From CAWAPS01 sp963783945 (lineage in GTDB: Bacteria; Actinomycetota; Acidimicrobiia; Acidimicrobiales; Palsa-688), in the NCBI GenBank assembly GCA_963783945.1, contig CAWAPS010000032.1:496001-560000 (forward strand): a stretch of 64,000 bases of DNA, in the 5' to 3' direction. A model generated the notes under the pieces. It made no database searches. It had not been told where the DNA came from and saw only the letters and a program-made list of their open reading frames with translations. Every line of letters begins with the position of its first letter. Position 1 is the stretch's first letter. Below are positions 42,197 through 51,084 of the stretch, in pieces. The position numbers and the translations under genes were made by a program.

Positions 42197-43380
42197 CCGA
42201 GGGCAGGGAAACCACCGAAGGTGGCCAGGGACCGGAGACGGCCTTGATGGCGGTAGTCCGAGAACGGCATGTGGTGATCTGCGCCGGACCCGGCGGAGTC
42301 GGCAAGACGACCTGCGCGGCGGCCATAGCCCTGCAGGGAGCCCGCCTGGGCCGGCGGGCGTGCGTGGTGACGATCGACCCGGCCAAGCGGCTGGCGGATG
42401 CCCTGGGTCTCGAGACGCTCACCAACGAGGCTAAGCCGGTGGCTTTCGCCCAACTCGGGTCCCAGGAGGCTCGAGTGGGCCAGGAGGGCCAGGAGGGCCA
42501 GGAGGGAGGCGGCACAGGAGAGCTGTGGGCCCTCATGCTCGACACGAAGACGACCTTCGACGAGGTCGTGATGCGCAACGCCGGGTCGGAGGAGCAAGCC
42601 CAGGCCATCCTCGATAACGTCGTATATCGTAATATATCCAGTGCCCTCGGAGGTACACAGGAATATATGGCGATGGAGAAGTTGTACGAGCTTCACCAGG
42701 AAGGCCGCTTCGACCTGATCGTGGTGGACACTCCGCCTACCCGCCGGGCCCTGGATTTCCTCGATGCCCCGGGGCGGCTCCTTCGCTTCCTCGACAACCG
42801 CATATTCCGGCTCCTCATGATGCCGACCCGGGCCGGTCTCCGGGCAGTCGGGTTGGCCACCCAGCTGTTCCTGCGGACCGTCTCGAGGGTGGTGGGGGGA
42901 GAGGTGGTGGCTGACGCCGTCGCCTTTTTTGCCGCGTTCGAGGGCATGGAGCAGGGCTTTCGCGAGCGGGCGGCCAAGGTGGAAGAGCTGCTGTCGGATG
43001 ACCGTACGGCGTTCGTGCTGGTCGCAGCGCCCCGGCGGGACGCCGTCGCCGAGGCGATCTACTTCGCCGACCGGCTGCGGGAGTCGTCGGGCCAGGTCGC
43101 CGCCCTGGTCGTCAACCGGATGTTCCCCAACTTCGGCCCCGTCCCGCCCGGCCTGGAGGCGGCGGACCAACCGGACCCGCTCGTCGCCGCCCTAGGGACC
43201 AACCTGCGCGAGCTCGACCGAGTGGCCGACCGGGAGGAGCAGCACGTCGACGCTCTCACCGGCCACCTGCCGGACGTGCCGGTGATCCGGGTTCCGTTCC
43301 TGCCCGACGACGTTCACGACCTCGACGGCCTGACCGAATTGGGAAAGTGGCTGTTCGCGGCGACCGGGGGGGCCGGCTAG
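42193..43380 (+). CDS. ArsA/GET3-like ATPase, second of a pair
   Basis: This 395-aa protein starts with GTG overlapping the previous stop. It has the P-loop CAGPGGVGKTTCAAAIALQG near residue 31, VTIDPAKRLADALG, FDLIVVDTPPTRRALDFLDA and VVNRMFPNFGP, typical of ArsA-like ATPases. A short low-complexity insert of three copies of a 9-bp unit (42478-42504) encodes GQEGQEGQEG. The pair probably acts as a heterodimer. Mycobacterial counterparts (Rv3679/Rv3680) sit next to whiB4. Confidence 0.85.
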   Translation: MTEGRETTEGGQGPETALMAVVRERHVVICAGPGGVGKTTCAAAIALQGARLGRRACVVTIDPAKRLADALGLETLTNEAKPVAFAQLGSQEARVGQEGQEGQEGGGTGELWALMLDTKTTFDEVVMRNAGSEEQAQAILDNVVYRNISSALGGTQEYMAMEKLYELHQEGRFDLIVVDTPPTRRALDFLDAPGRLLRFLDNRIFRLLMMPTRAGLRAVGLATQLFLRTVSRVVGGEVVADAVAFFAAFEGMEQGFRERAAKVEELLSDDRTAFVLVAAPRRDAVAEAIYFADRLRESSGQVAALVVNRMFPNFGPVPPGLEAADQPDPLVAALGTNLRELDRVADREEQHVDALTGHLPDVPVIRVPFLPDDVHDLDGLTELGKWLFAATGGAG

Positions 43381-43733
43381 TCCTCCAAAGCCACGTCCTT
43401 GGACAACGCGGCGATGGCGCCTTCGACCGTGTCCGCAACCGTGACAATTCGGTCGAATCCCGTCGTGCGTAGCAAACGGACGAGGGTGGGGCGGTCGCAG
43501 GCCACCGCGACATCACCTCCGAGCTCGCGATTTCGGCGGATTCCGCCGATGAGGGCTCCCAGACCAGCCGAGTCCACGAACGGGATGCCCGACATATCGA
43601 TCACCAGCCGCTTACTGGACGCCATCTCGGCCAGCGCCTGGCGGAACTGGCTCACGGTGAACGCGTCGAGCTCGCCCACGGGCCGGCAGATGAGGAACCC
43701 CTCCGGCGTCTCGTCTCGATGGATGGTCAGCAC
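43377..43733 (-). CDS. STAS-domain anti-sigma factor antagonist
   Basis: This 118-aa protein has the STAS fold with the phosphorylatable Ser in LVIDMSGIPFVDSAGLGALI. The GTG start has GGAGG 4 nt upstream. SpoIIAA-type proteins bind and release anti-sigma kinases after Ser phosphorylation. Its partner kinase is not in the window. It ends 4 bp inside the ATPase gene, convergent with it. Confidence 0.87.
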   Translation of the reverse strand: MLTIHRDETPEGFLICRPVGELDAFTVSQFRQALAEMASSKRLVIDMSGIPFVDSAGLGALIGGIRRNRELGGDVAVACDRPTLVRLLRTTGFDRIVTVADTVEGAIAALSKDVALED

Positions 43734-43807
43734 GCAACCTCCTAGCCGCAATCCGCGTGGCGGCAGATGGATCGTACCCACAGTCGAGCCGACGCTACCC
43801 TGCACCT

Positions 43808-44230
43808 GTGCCGGAGATCCTGATTGCCGCCGACTCAAGCCGCGTCTTCGACGAGATCCGCTCCGTAGTGGAAGGGGCGGGAACCACCGTCCGCTGGGTA
43901 CGCCGGGGTGAAGCCGTCCGCGACGAGATGAACCGGCGGCCGGCCGACCTGGCGATCGTCGACATGCAGATCGGCACTATGGGCGGGCTCGCCGTCTGCA
44001 TGGATCTCAAGCTCGAGGCCGACGCCGGCAGGCTGGAATCCCGACCCGTCCTGATCGTCCTCGACCGGAGACCGGATGTTTTCCTCGCCAGGCGCAGCGG
44101 GGCCGAAGGCTGGATCATCAAGCCCCTCGACCCCATCCGCCTGCGAAAGGCGGTCGGCGCTCTCCTGGACGGAAAAACCTGGCACGACGCCAGCTATACC
44201 CCCGACCCGGTGGCCGTCCCGTTTCACTAG
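43808..44230 (+). CDS. Stand-alone response-regulator receiver protein
   Basis: This 140-aa protein has a receiver fold: ILIAADSSRVFDEIRSVVEG, phospho-acceptor Asp in LAIVDMQIGTMGGL, the Lys of GWIIKPLDPIRLRKAVGALL and a short tail with no output domain. The GTG start is 6 nt after TACCCT, implying a leaderless message. No histidine kinase is nearby. Together with the STAS gene, transcribed away from it, it may belong to a signalling module. Confidence 0.82.
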   Translation: MPEILIAADSSRVFDEIRSVVEGAGTTVRWVRRGEAVRDEMNRRPADLAIVDMQIGTMGGLAVCMDLKLEADAGRLESRPVLIVLDRRPDVFLARRSGAEGWIIKPLDPIRLRKAVGALLDGKTWHDASYTPDPVAVPFH

Positions 44231-44242
44231 ACTCACCCGGAC

Positions 44243-44320
44243 CGGGAAGTAGCGCAGCTTGGTTAGCGCGCAGCGTTCGGGACGCTGAGGCCGGGGGTTC
44301 AAATCCCCCCTTCCCGACCA
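44243..44320 (+). tRNA. tRNA-Pro (CGG)
   Basis: The 7-bp acceptor stem CGGGAAG/CTTCCCG, D-arm GCGCAGC...GCGC, the anticodon stem CAGCG/CGCTG around TTCGGGA (anticodon CGG) and T-loop GGTTCAAAT make a complete clover leaf ending in discriminator A and CCA. A hairpin GGATAAC-TTTTTG-GTTATCC follows at 44338-44357. Confidence 0.93.
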
Positions 44321-44497
44321 ATGAAAGTGCAGGTCAGGGATAACTTTTTGGTTATCCACAGGCTGTCGAGATACCCCCCATTCAGCATTCATTCAACATC
44401 CGACAAAGATGTGACAACGAAGACTTGACAACAAAGGCTGACAAACGCCGAGGAGGTCGGTCATCTTGCAGGGCGGGGCGCAGCCCGTTCGCCTCAT

Positions 44498-45229
44498 CTA
44501 GCGGCTGCTCCGCGGCGGCGTTTCGCCGTCGATGGACCGCTCGACTGGCTCCACGTTGGTGTAGCGCTTGGGGGGCATCCACGCCAGGCTGAGCCGGCGC
44601 CGGCCCGACCGCTTGGGTCCCAAATGGAATGAGGTGATGTGGTCGTAGGATGTGTGGGGGCGGCGACCCAGCAGCGAAGCTGCGACCGAGTTGTCGCGGA
44701 CCCGGCCGACGACGGTGAAGGTCCGGCCGTTGTCGCGGATGCTGGACGCTCTGAATACTGTGTGGCCCACTTTGACCCAGGGGGCCAGAGCGTCCGCGGC
44801 GATGGCCCGCAACCGTTTCCCGACGCGCTCGGGCGAGATCGTTGGCCGACGTGTAGGTGCCGGTGGTGTGGAATACGCGGATCTCGTCGAGGAAGTCGCG
44901 CTCGGCGGCCGTCTTGGTCGGCGGTGGTGTCCAGATGCTGATGCGTAAACCTCGCCTGACTGCTCGTTGCACTCGGCGTGGGTCGCCGAGTATCCGGTAT
45001 TGAGTGGCTTGCCGTAGCGGCTCCCGAGGATCCCTAGGTAGATGTCGGACGACGCGACCTGGGCGGTATAGGCGTCCCCGGGGTCGTCGTCCATCCCCCC
45101 GAATCCCTCGAACCAAACCGGTCGGGCGCCGACGTTGCTGATAGCCCGGACCGCCGCCTCTCGCTCGGCTGTCATGCCGCCCATCACGCTGGAGACGAAC
45201 ACGCGCTGCTCGGCGGCCCAGGCCCGCAC
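44498..45229 (-). CDS. DUF4062-domain protein with two compensating frameshifts
   Basis: The first part reads QRVFVSSVMGGMTAEREAAV, then GFGGMDDDPGDAYTAQVASSD and IYLGILGSRYGKPLNTGYSA, the DUF4062 signature. A second frame continues AVRRGLRISIWTPPPTKTAA and FLDEIRVFHTTGTYTSANDL (switch near 44963), then the first frame resumes RVGKRLRAIAADALAPWVKV and continues to the end (switch near 44845). The remainder has no recognised domain. DUF4062 proteins are often part of NTPase-linked defence systems. It lies directly after the tRNA-Pro gene, convergent with it, a common insertion position. Confidence 0.6.
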   Translation of the reverse strand: MRAWAAEQRVFVSSVMGGMTAEREAAVRAISNVGARPVWFEGFGGMDDDPGDAYTAQVASSDIYLGILGSRYGKPLNTGYSATHAECNEQSGEVYASASGHHRRPRRPPSATSSTRSAYSTPPAPTRRPTISPERVGKRLRAIAADALAPWVKVGHTVFRASSIRDNGRTFTVVGRVRDNSVAASLLGRRPHTSYDHITSFHLGPKRSGRRRLSLAWMPPKRYTNVEPVERSIDGETPPRSSR

Positions 45230-45427
45230 CTCGGTGTCAGTTGCGGGAGGGGCAGGAGCGAGGTCCACTAGGAACTGTTCCGGCGGTTGTCCGCCGCTGC
45301 GAATCACCGCCAATCGTAGGGTCGGGGCCGGAAGTCTTTGGAAGGGTTTCGCACCGGGATCCAGCGGCTTGCAGGGGTGGCAGCCGATACCCACCAGCAG
45401 GGATGCGTCGGCGAGAATGGCTGCGCG

Positions 45428-45734
45428 ATGGAGTACATCCTCGTGTACAAGGGTCGCAATTGGAGCGCTTGATCTTGTGGCTGCTCCCGGTCCTCATCCA
45501 CACGGCGCGGGCGATCGTTGGTACCAGGCACTTACGAGCGCTGCAATCGAGGAGATCGAAAGAGACATCCGCGAGGGCCACCAACCCGACCCCGACGAGT
45601 CCAAGCGCATCAACGCAAGATTCATTCATCCAAATCCGGCTCGCGTCAGGGCACTCGAGCGTGAAAACCATCTCCTACCTGAGATCCGAGACGGGTTGTT
45701 CGCGGGGATCGAGGTCGCCCGGATCCAAGTCTGA
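45428..45734 (+). CDS. Possible small protein, frameshifted
   Basis: ATG at 45428 opens MEYILVYKGRNWSA and then a stop. Another frame continues ALTSAAIEEIERDIREGHQP, then ARVRALERENHLLPEIRDGL and ends at 45734. The two could belong to one protein with a one-base shift. No family is recognised. Neighbouring DNA on both sides is accessory. Confidence 0.3.
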
Positions 45735-46141
45735 TCCTGCTCGACGATTCTGTCCCGAACGCCGGCTAGAACGGTCCGATACGTCAGTTCCTCCGGGTAT
45801 CCCCTCGCGGCACTTTGCGGCGCAGTCGTGGTCGAGAGCCGTCCGTCTTATTGGGCGATCTGGAGGTTCTGCGTTCAGCCGCCGACCGGCGACCGGTGAT
45901 CTTCGAAGCGAAGAGTCGGACATCGGAGGGGCGGAGCGATGTCCTTGGCACTCGATCGAGAGTGTCGCTGTGGCGAGAACCACGGAGCTCGCGCCTTGAA
46001 ATCGGGCTACAGAGAACACTGCCTGTCAGGAGAAGCTGAGCTGCCATCACCTTCGTTTCTTTGATATCTCGGCCGTATCACGGTCGCTTGTAGGTTGCTA
46101 CGGTGTCGACAGCCGTGCAGGCTCGCGAGGAAGGAGCGAGA
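45735..46141 (+). other. Intergenic region (about 407 bp)
   Basis: No gene is supported. The right end carries the ribosome binding site AAGGAG (46131-46136) of the SDR gene; the promoter should lie around 46040-46110. Confidence 0.4.
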
Positions 46142-47044
46142 GTGGGATATCTCGAGGAACGGGCGAACCTGGCGGGAAAAATCGCCGCGGTGGTCGGTGG
46201 AGCCGAGGGTGTCGGTGCAGCCGCCACGCTGGCCCTCGCCAAAGCAGGCGTTGACATCGCCTTCTGCGATATCAACGCCGAGGCGCTCAAGGAGACCCGC
46301 ACCGCGGTCGAAGCGCTCGGCCGGCGCGTGTCTGCTCACGTCACCGACGCGTGGGACCTCGACCAGCTGGGCAAGTTCTTCGACTCCATCAAGGAAGACT
46401 TCGGCCGCCTCGACATCCTGGTGAATGTCGTCGGAGGCAGCACTCGGGGTTCCTTTGCCGACGCCCCGATCGAGCAATGGACCACCGACATCCACCGCAA
46501 CCTGGTGTGGGCGATGCAATCGATGAGCCTCGCCATCCCCCTTATTCGTGCCGGGGGCCGGGGAGGCAGCATTATCAGCTTCACCACGATCGAAGCACAC
46601 CGGGGCGCAGCGAGCTACGCACCGTACGCCGGAGCGAAAGCCGGCTTGGTGAACTTTTCCCGATCACTGGCAGTCGAGCTCGGATCCGAAGGGATCCGGG
46701 TCAATCTGGTGGCCCCGGACGCGACGCCCAGCGCTCGCATCTCGAAGCAGATGACACCGGAAGTATTGCGCGCCGTCGGCGCCACCCCGGAGATGATGGC
46801 CAGGGCTTTTGGCGTCTACGTCCCGATGGGGGCGCCGCCGCCAGTTGAGAATCTCGGTGACGCGGTGCTGATCCTGGCCTCCGACCTGTCCGCCTCGATC
46901 ACCGGGACAACCCTGCACGTCGATGGGGGCACGTGGGCGTCGTCAGGCTTTCTCAGGTGGCCCGATCAGGCCGACCAGACCCGCCACGGAGGATGGGGAC
47001 CGACCCCACCCCCGTGGTTCTTCAAGGAGCCCTCATCTGATTGA
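46142..47044 (+). CDS. SDR-family oxidoreductase
   Basis: This 300-aa protein has AAVVGGAEGVGAAATLALAK (cofactor site, with GGAEGVG for the usual GxxxGxG), LVNVVGGS, and the active-site Tyr/Lys in YAPYAGAKAGLVNFSRSLAV. The ending DGGTWASSG matches SDRs. The GTG at 46142 has AAGGAG 5 nt upstream; an earlier GTG at 46103 has none. The C-terminus has an unusual tail (WPDQADQTRHGGWGPTPPPW). Substrate unknown. No operon partner is obvious. Confidence 0.85.
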   Translation: MGYLEERANLAGKIAAVVGGAEGVGAAATLALAKAGVDIAFCDINAEALKETRTAVEALGRRVSAHVTDAWDLDQLGKFFDSIKEDFGRLDILVNVVGGSTRGSFADAPIEQWTTDIHRNLVWAMQSMSLAIPLIRAGGRGGSIISFTTIEAHRGAASYAPYAGAKAGLVNFSRSLAVELGSEGIRVNLVAPDATPSARISKQMTPEVLRAVGATPEMMARAFGVYVPMGAPPPVENLGDAVLILASDLSASITGTTLHVDGGTWASSGFLRWPDQADQTRHGGWGPTPPPWFFKEPSSD

Positions 47045-47111
47045 ACGCAGCTTCGCGGAGGTCGGAGAACGGTAGAAGGGGCCTGCCGTTGTTCCCGGCC
47101 CGATCCGGACG

Positions 47112-47710
47112 CTACGGCAACGTCACGCCGTGGCGTGTGCGGCTTCTGCCAGCGGTCGCCCGGAATCGCTGTAGGGGAGAATAGAAATGCGGTGAATTAG
47201 CCGGCGCTCGTTGTAGTCCGGGACGGCATAGTGCTGCACGACGCGATCGTCCGAAAAGACAACGTCGCCCTTGTTCCACCGCAAACGGACCTGAAACTCC
47301 GGACTCCTGACATGATCGTAGAGATAATCCAGGATCGCTAGGCTCTCGGCGACCGGTATCCCTGTCGATATATGTCGTCCAGTTGTAGTTGACGAACAAG
47401 AGCTTGCGGCCAGTTTCGGGATGACGGGCCACGACCGGGTGTTTTGGCCGGAGGATGATCGCTCGGGTTCAAGCCCGGCCTGGTAACGCCCATCCGGGCC
47501 AGGCGCTCTGCCATCTGGGTATAGGAGTGGTAGGCCTCGAGGCCATCCAGATACGTCTGCATCCTGGGTGACAGTCCCTCGTAGGCTGCGAACGGCTCGG
47601 TGCTGGCGAACCCCAGGGCGACGCCGTAAAAGCCGTTTGGTACGACCATGTCTAGTCGGACGCTCGAAGTCAGGCAGGACTTCCACCGAGCTCCAATGCC
47701 GAACGACTCA
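47112..47710 (-). pseudogene. TauD/TfdA-type dioxygenase remnant
   Basis: Three frames contribute: AYEGLSPRMQTYLDGLEAYH and SYTQMAERLARMG, then ARHPETGRKLLFVNYNWTTY, then VAESLAILDYLYDHVRSPEF, QVRLRWNKGDVVFSDDRVVQ and HYAVPDYNERRLIHRISILP. The HYAVPDY segment contains the second His and the Arg of Fe(II)/2-oxoglutarate taurine dioxygenase relatives. The N-terminal half with the first His and Asp is lost, and several one-base shifts are needed. Upstream it meets a relaxase fragment. Confidence 0.65.
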
Positions 47711-47722
47711 TCTGTGACAGCC

Positions 47723-48655
47723 TCACTCGGAGCAATGCGGTACCGAGAGCCGCCGATAACCCGGGTCATTCGCGAGCGTCTGCCGGACAAAGAGGTCATC
47801 CCAGCAGTGCATTGAGACCTCCCAGGCGATGTCACGCGGGACGCCGGCCACCTCCCGCACCCCGGTGTCTTCCCGGACGGCGAGCCGGACATTCCGGTCT
47901 CGCACCAGGGCCTTGTCCCGGTAGAAGTCGTACACCGCAGACAGCGCTCCCGACATCCGAAACACGGTGCGACTGTCCAGGCCTCGGACCACGCCCGCCG
48001 CGTCTTTGACCATTCCCAACACCGCCACGTGGGTGTGCATCTGCGGGTCACCGGTGCGGCGGCTGCGATGATCGAACGCGGCCGCCATCACCCCCGACAC
48101 CTTCTCCTGGCGCACTCCATTGCGGCCTCTCCGGGTGAACGATCCGTCCGCCTCGAGCAGGCTCATGGCCGCATTTACCCCCTCATGGTGGGCGGCCCGG
48201 ACCCGATCCTGGGCCGGCCGGTCCGGCGCCGAGGCCCACAGTACCGACACCGATTTTGGCGCCGAGAAGGTCAGGTCATACCCGGCCACGCTGTTGCGCT
48301 CCCCCGCCCAGACGATCTTCTGTTCGGTCTTGTCCCACCGGTCCCGGGCCGCTTCTATGTGCGCGGCCAGGCTCTCCCCTTCCCGCTCGGGCCTCTCCCC
48401 CGCTGCCCTCAGCGCCGCCGCCCGCGTCGCCAGGTCTTCCGCCGCCCACCGCTCATGCCCGTCCCGGGCCCGGACCAGCCGCTCCTCCACCGTGGCGTAC
48501 ACCCGAAACCGGCCGAAAGCCTTGCTGTGCCGCTCCACCAGATCCGCGCTGCTCGCAAACGGGCACCCTCGACTGCTGAGCCGGCATCGCCGTTCGGCCC
48601 ACCCGCCGTCCTGCCCGAGTCGCAGCGGAGCTGGCATGTTCGCAACGACGCTCAC
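47723..48655 (-). pseudogene. TrwC/MobF-type relaxase remnant
   Basis: This 310-aa frame holds a relaxase domain with GYDLTFSAPKSVSVLWASAP and the metal-binding His cluster HTHVAVLGMVKD, as in MobF relaxases. The N-terminal catalytic Tyr region looks replaced by unrelated sequence, and the whole helicase part is missing: after VPRDIAWEVSMHCWDDLF the frame ends. Relaxases nick the origin of transfer of conjugative elements. As a fragment it cannot act; it suggests that conjugative DNA was once inserted here. Confidence 0.65.
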
Positions 48656-48856
48656 CCCCAGCGAGGCGCAGAGCCAGCCACCAGCGCGGGCTCAGGGATG
48701 AAGGGGTGATGGCGTGGGTGTGGGTGCTGTCGGCCTGGCTGTCGGGTCCGGACTCGCCACGATGACCCCCCGGCGCCCTGCCGGTCTGTCGGTCACCTCC
48801 CGCTCAACGCTCCCCTGCTGCGGCGCCCCAATCGCTCTCCGCGACTGGGCCCCGGT

Positions 48857-49442
48857 CATGTCGTGGGTCCTCCTGCACTGACGGTGCCGCCAATGCCGAG
48901 CGCGCAACCCGCTGCGCGACCCGGCAGTCGAGGTCCTGGCCACCGGCTTGTTGGCGGCGGCCGCCCTGCGGTTCGGGTCCCTCTGGACCGCTGCCGCCGA
49001 GATGGCGCTCCTCGCCGGTCTTCTGTGCCTCGCCGTCGTCGATCTCGACCGCCGCCTCCTACCCCGCCGCGTCATGTACCCGACCGCCGCCACCGTGCTC
49101 ATACTGTTCGTTGTCGGGACCATCGCTGAGGGCGAGTGGACCCACCTGGCCGTAGTCGCGGCCTGCGCGACTGGGGAGTTCGCGTTCCTCTACGCCATCA
49201 ACTGGATGAACCCGGCCGGACTCGGCTTCGGCGACGTGCGTCTCGGAGCACTCATCGGCCTGGGCCCGGGTTGGCTCGGATGGCGCTACGCCGTCTACGG
49301 GCTTCTCCTGGCCGTCGTCGCCGCCACCCTGACCGGTCTGGCTCTCCTCGCGCTCGGCCGAGCCGGACCCAAGACCCGTCTCCCCTTCGGAGCCTTCCTG
49401 GCCCTCGGCGCCGCCGCCGCCATCTTCGTCCCTGGGCTGTAA
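48857..49442 (+). pseudogene. Prepilin peptidase (A24) lacking N-terminus, internal TGA
   Basis: From 48948 a frame of 164 aa carries DLDRRLLPRRVMYPT and GLGFGDVRLGALIGLGPGWL, with the two catalytic Asp residues (DxD-like and GxGD) of type IV leader peptidases and eight or so hydrophobic helices. Upstream in frame, RCRQCRARNPLRDPAVEVLA is the zinc-binding C-x2-C segment typical of these enzymes. A TGA at 48878 lies just before it, and no start with a ribosome binding site exists. The gene has lost its N-terminal helix. Confidence 0.65.
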
Positions 49443-49576
49443 CTGTGGCTCCGACGCTTTTGACTATCGGGGTGGTCGCGCCTTCGCACGACCGAGAAGC
49501 TGCAGCTCCGGCGTTGGCGTCCGCTGGGCTGGCGTGGTGGAGTAGGAACGACGACCCGACGTCTTGAGGAGGATGT

Positions 49577-50101
49577 ATGTCCAACGGCGTTGCCACCGCG
49601 AGCAGGATCAGCCTGAAGGTCAATGGAGGTACGTACGAGCTGGAGGTGGATAACCGCACCACCTTGCTTGACGCAGTGCGCGACCATCTGGACCTGGTGG
49701 GGGCCAAAAAGGGGTGTGACCACGGGCAGTGCGGCGCCTGCACGGTGTTGCTCGACGGCCGGCGGGCGAACGCCTGCTTGATCTTCGCGGTGGCTGCTCA
49801 GAATAGAGATATCACCACTATCGAAGGCGTGGCCAGCGCTGAGGGTCTGCATCCTTTGCAGCAGGCGTTTGTCGATCGTGACGGTTTTCAGTGCGGGTAC
49901 TGCACACCGGGGCAGATCTGTTCGGCGCTGGCCATGCTGGCCGAGGTCGAGGCGGGCTGGCCCAGCGCGGTCACCAACGATGTGCGCCGCGACAGGGCTG
50001 TGTTGGATGAGGCTGAGATCCGTGAGCGCATGAGCGGCAATCTGTGCCGATGCGGGGCGTACGTCAATATCGTGGCCGCCATCGAGGAGGTGGCTCGATG
50101 A
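49577..50101 (+). CDS. Aldehyde oxidoreductase 2Fe-2S subunit (PaoA/YagT-like)
   Basis: This 174-aa protein carries both 2Fe-2S motifs, CDHGQCGACTVLLDG and CGYCTPG ... CRCGAYVNI. The start has GAGGAGGATGT just upstream. Such subunits pass electrons from the molybdenum site to the flavin of xanthine-dehydrogenase-family enzymes. It lacks a Tat signal, unlike E. coli PaoA, so the enzyme is probably cytoplasmic. It is the first of three overlapping genes (stop TGA overlaps next ATG). Confidence 0.93.
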   Translation: MSNGVATASRISLKVNGGTYELEVDNRTTLLDAVRDHLDLVGAKKGCDHGQCGACTVLLDGRRANACLIFAVAAQNRDITTIEGVASAEGLHPLQQAFVDRDGFQCGYCTPGQICSALAMLAEVEAGWPSAVTNDVRRDRAVLDEAEIRERMSGNLCRCGAYVNIVAAIEEVAR

Positions 50102-51084
50102 GGGAGTTCGGTTACACGCGCCCCACTCGGCCCGGGGATGCGGTGGCGGCGGTCGGGGCCACAGCAGGGGCCCGCTACCTGGGGGGCGGTACAAATCTGG
50201 TTGACCTGATGAAGCTGGGTGTCGAGACGCCCGGGTTGCTGGTTGATGTCACTGCCCTGGCGTACGACTTCATAGAAGAGACCCCTGCTCGAGGGTTGCG
50301 GATCGGCGCGGGTGTGCGTAATAGCGACCTGGCGGCCAGCATTGCCGTCCGGCGCCGCTACCCGGCCCTGGCGCAGGCGGTGCTGGCCGGGGCGTCGGGC
50401 CAGCTTCGTAACATGGCTACCGTTGGCGGCAACCTGTTGCAGCGGACTCGCTGCTCGTATTTTCAAGACGTCACCAAGCCTTGCAATAAGCGGATGCCGG
50501 GGTCGGGCTGTCCGGCCCGGGACGGCGAGCACCGAAATCTGGCCATCCTCGGCACGTCGGCGCATTGCGTCGCCACCCACCCGTCGGACATGGCGGTGGC
50601 GCTGGCCGCCTTCGACGCGGTGGTCCACGTGGACGGATCGGCGGGACCGGGACAGGTCCCACTGTCAGAGTTCTACCGGTTGCCGGGCGATGCGCCCCAG
50701 CACGAGACCACCCTTGCGCCTGGCACCCTTATCACCGCCGTCGAGTTGCCAGCCTTGCCATTGGCGGCGAATTCCCGTTACCGCAAGGCCCGCGAGCGGG
50801 CCTCGTACGCCTTCGCGATCGGATCGGTGGCCGTCGCGCTCGAAGTGGCTGGCGGCGTCGTGAGCGACGTCCGGATCGCCCTCGGCGCGGTCGCCCCCGT
50901 GCCGTGGCGGGCCCACCGGGCGGAGCAAGCTTTGCAGGGGCGGCCGGCCACCGAGCAGGCCTTCGGAGAGGCGGCCGAAGCCGAGTTAGCCGAGGCCCAA
51001 CCGCTGCGCGACAACCGTTACAAGATTCCGTTGGTGCGGAACCTGATGGTGCGCACCCTGAGCGAACTCTCGGAGGTCTCGTGA
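50098..51084 (+). CDS. Aldehyde oxidoreductase FAD subunit (PaoB/YagS-like)
   Basis: This 328-aa protein has the FAD-binding GARYLGGGTNLVDLMKLGVE and TVGGNLLQRTRCSYFQDV. Insert Cys residues (RCSYF, PCNKR, GCPAR and a later AHCVA) match the extra 4Fe-4S cluster of PaoB. It completes electron transfer from the molybdenum subunit to an acceptor. The start overlaps the small subunit stop (ATGA), and its end overlaps the large-subunit GTG. Confidence 0.92.
   Translation: MREFGYTRPTRPGDAVAAVGATAGARYLGGGTNLVDLMKLGVETPGLLVDVTALAYDFIEETPARGLRIGAGVRNSDLAASIAVRRRYPALAQAVLAGASGQLRNMATVGGNLLQRTRCSYFQDVTKPCNKRMPGSGCPARDGEHRNLAILGTSAHCVATHPSDMAVALAAFDAVVHVDGSAGPGQVPLSEFYRLPGDAPQHETTLAPGTLITAVELPALPLAANSRYRKARERASYAFAIGSVAVALEVAGGVVSDVRIALGAVAPVPWRAHRAEQALQGRPATEQAFGEAAEAELAEAQPLRDNRYKIPLVRNLMVRTLSELSEVS

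Noticed and set aside
44338..44357. Hairpin GGATAAC-TTTTTG-GTTATCC after tRNA-Pro as a rho-independent terminator
   Set aside because: The T-run is in the loop instead of after the stem, so it is not a standard terminator.
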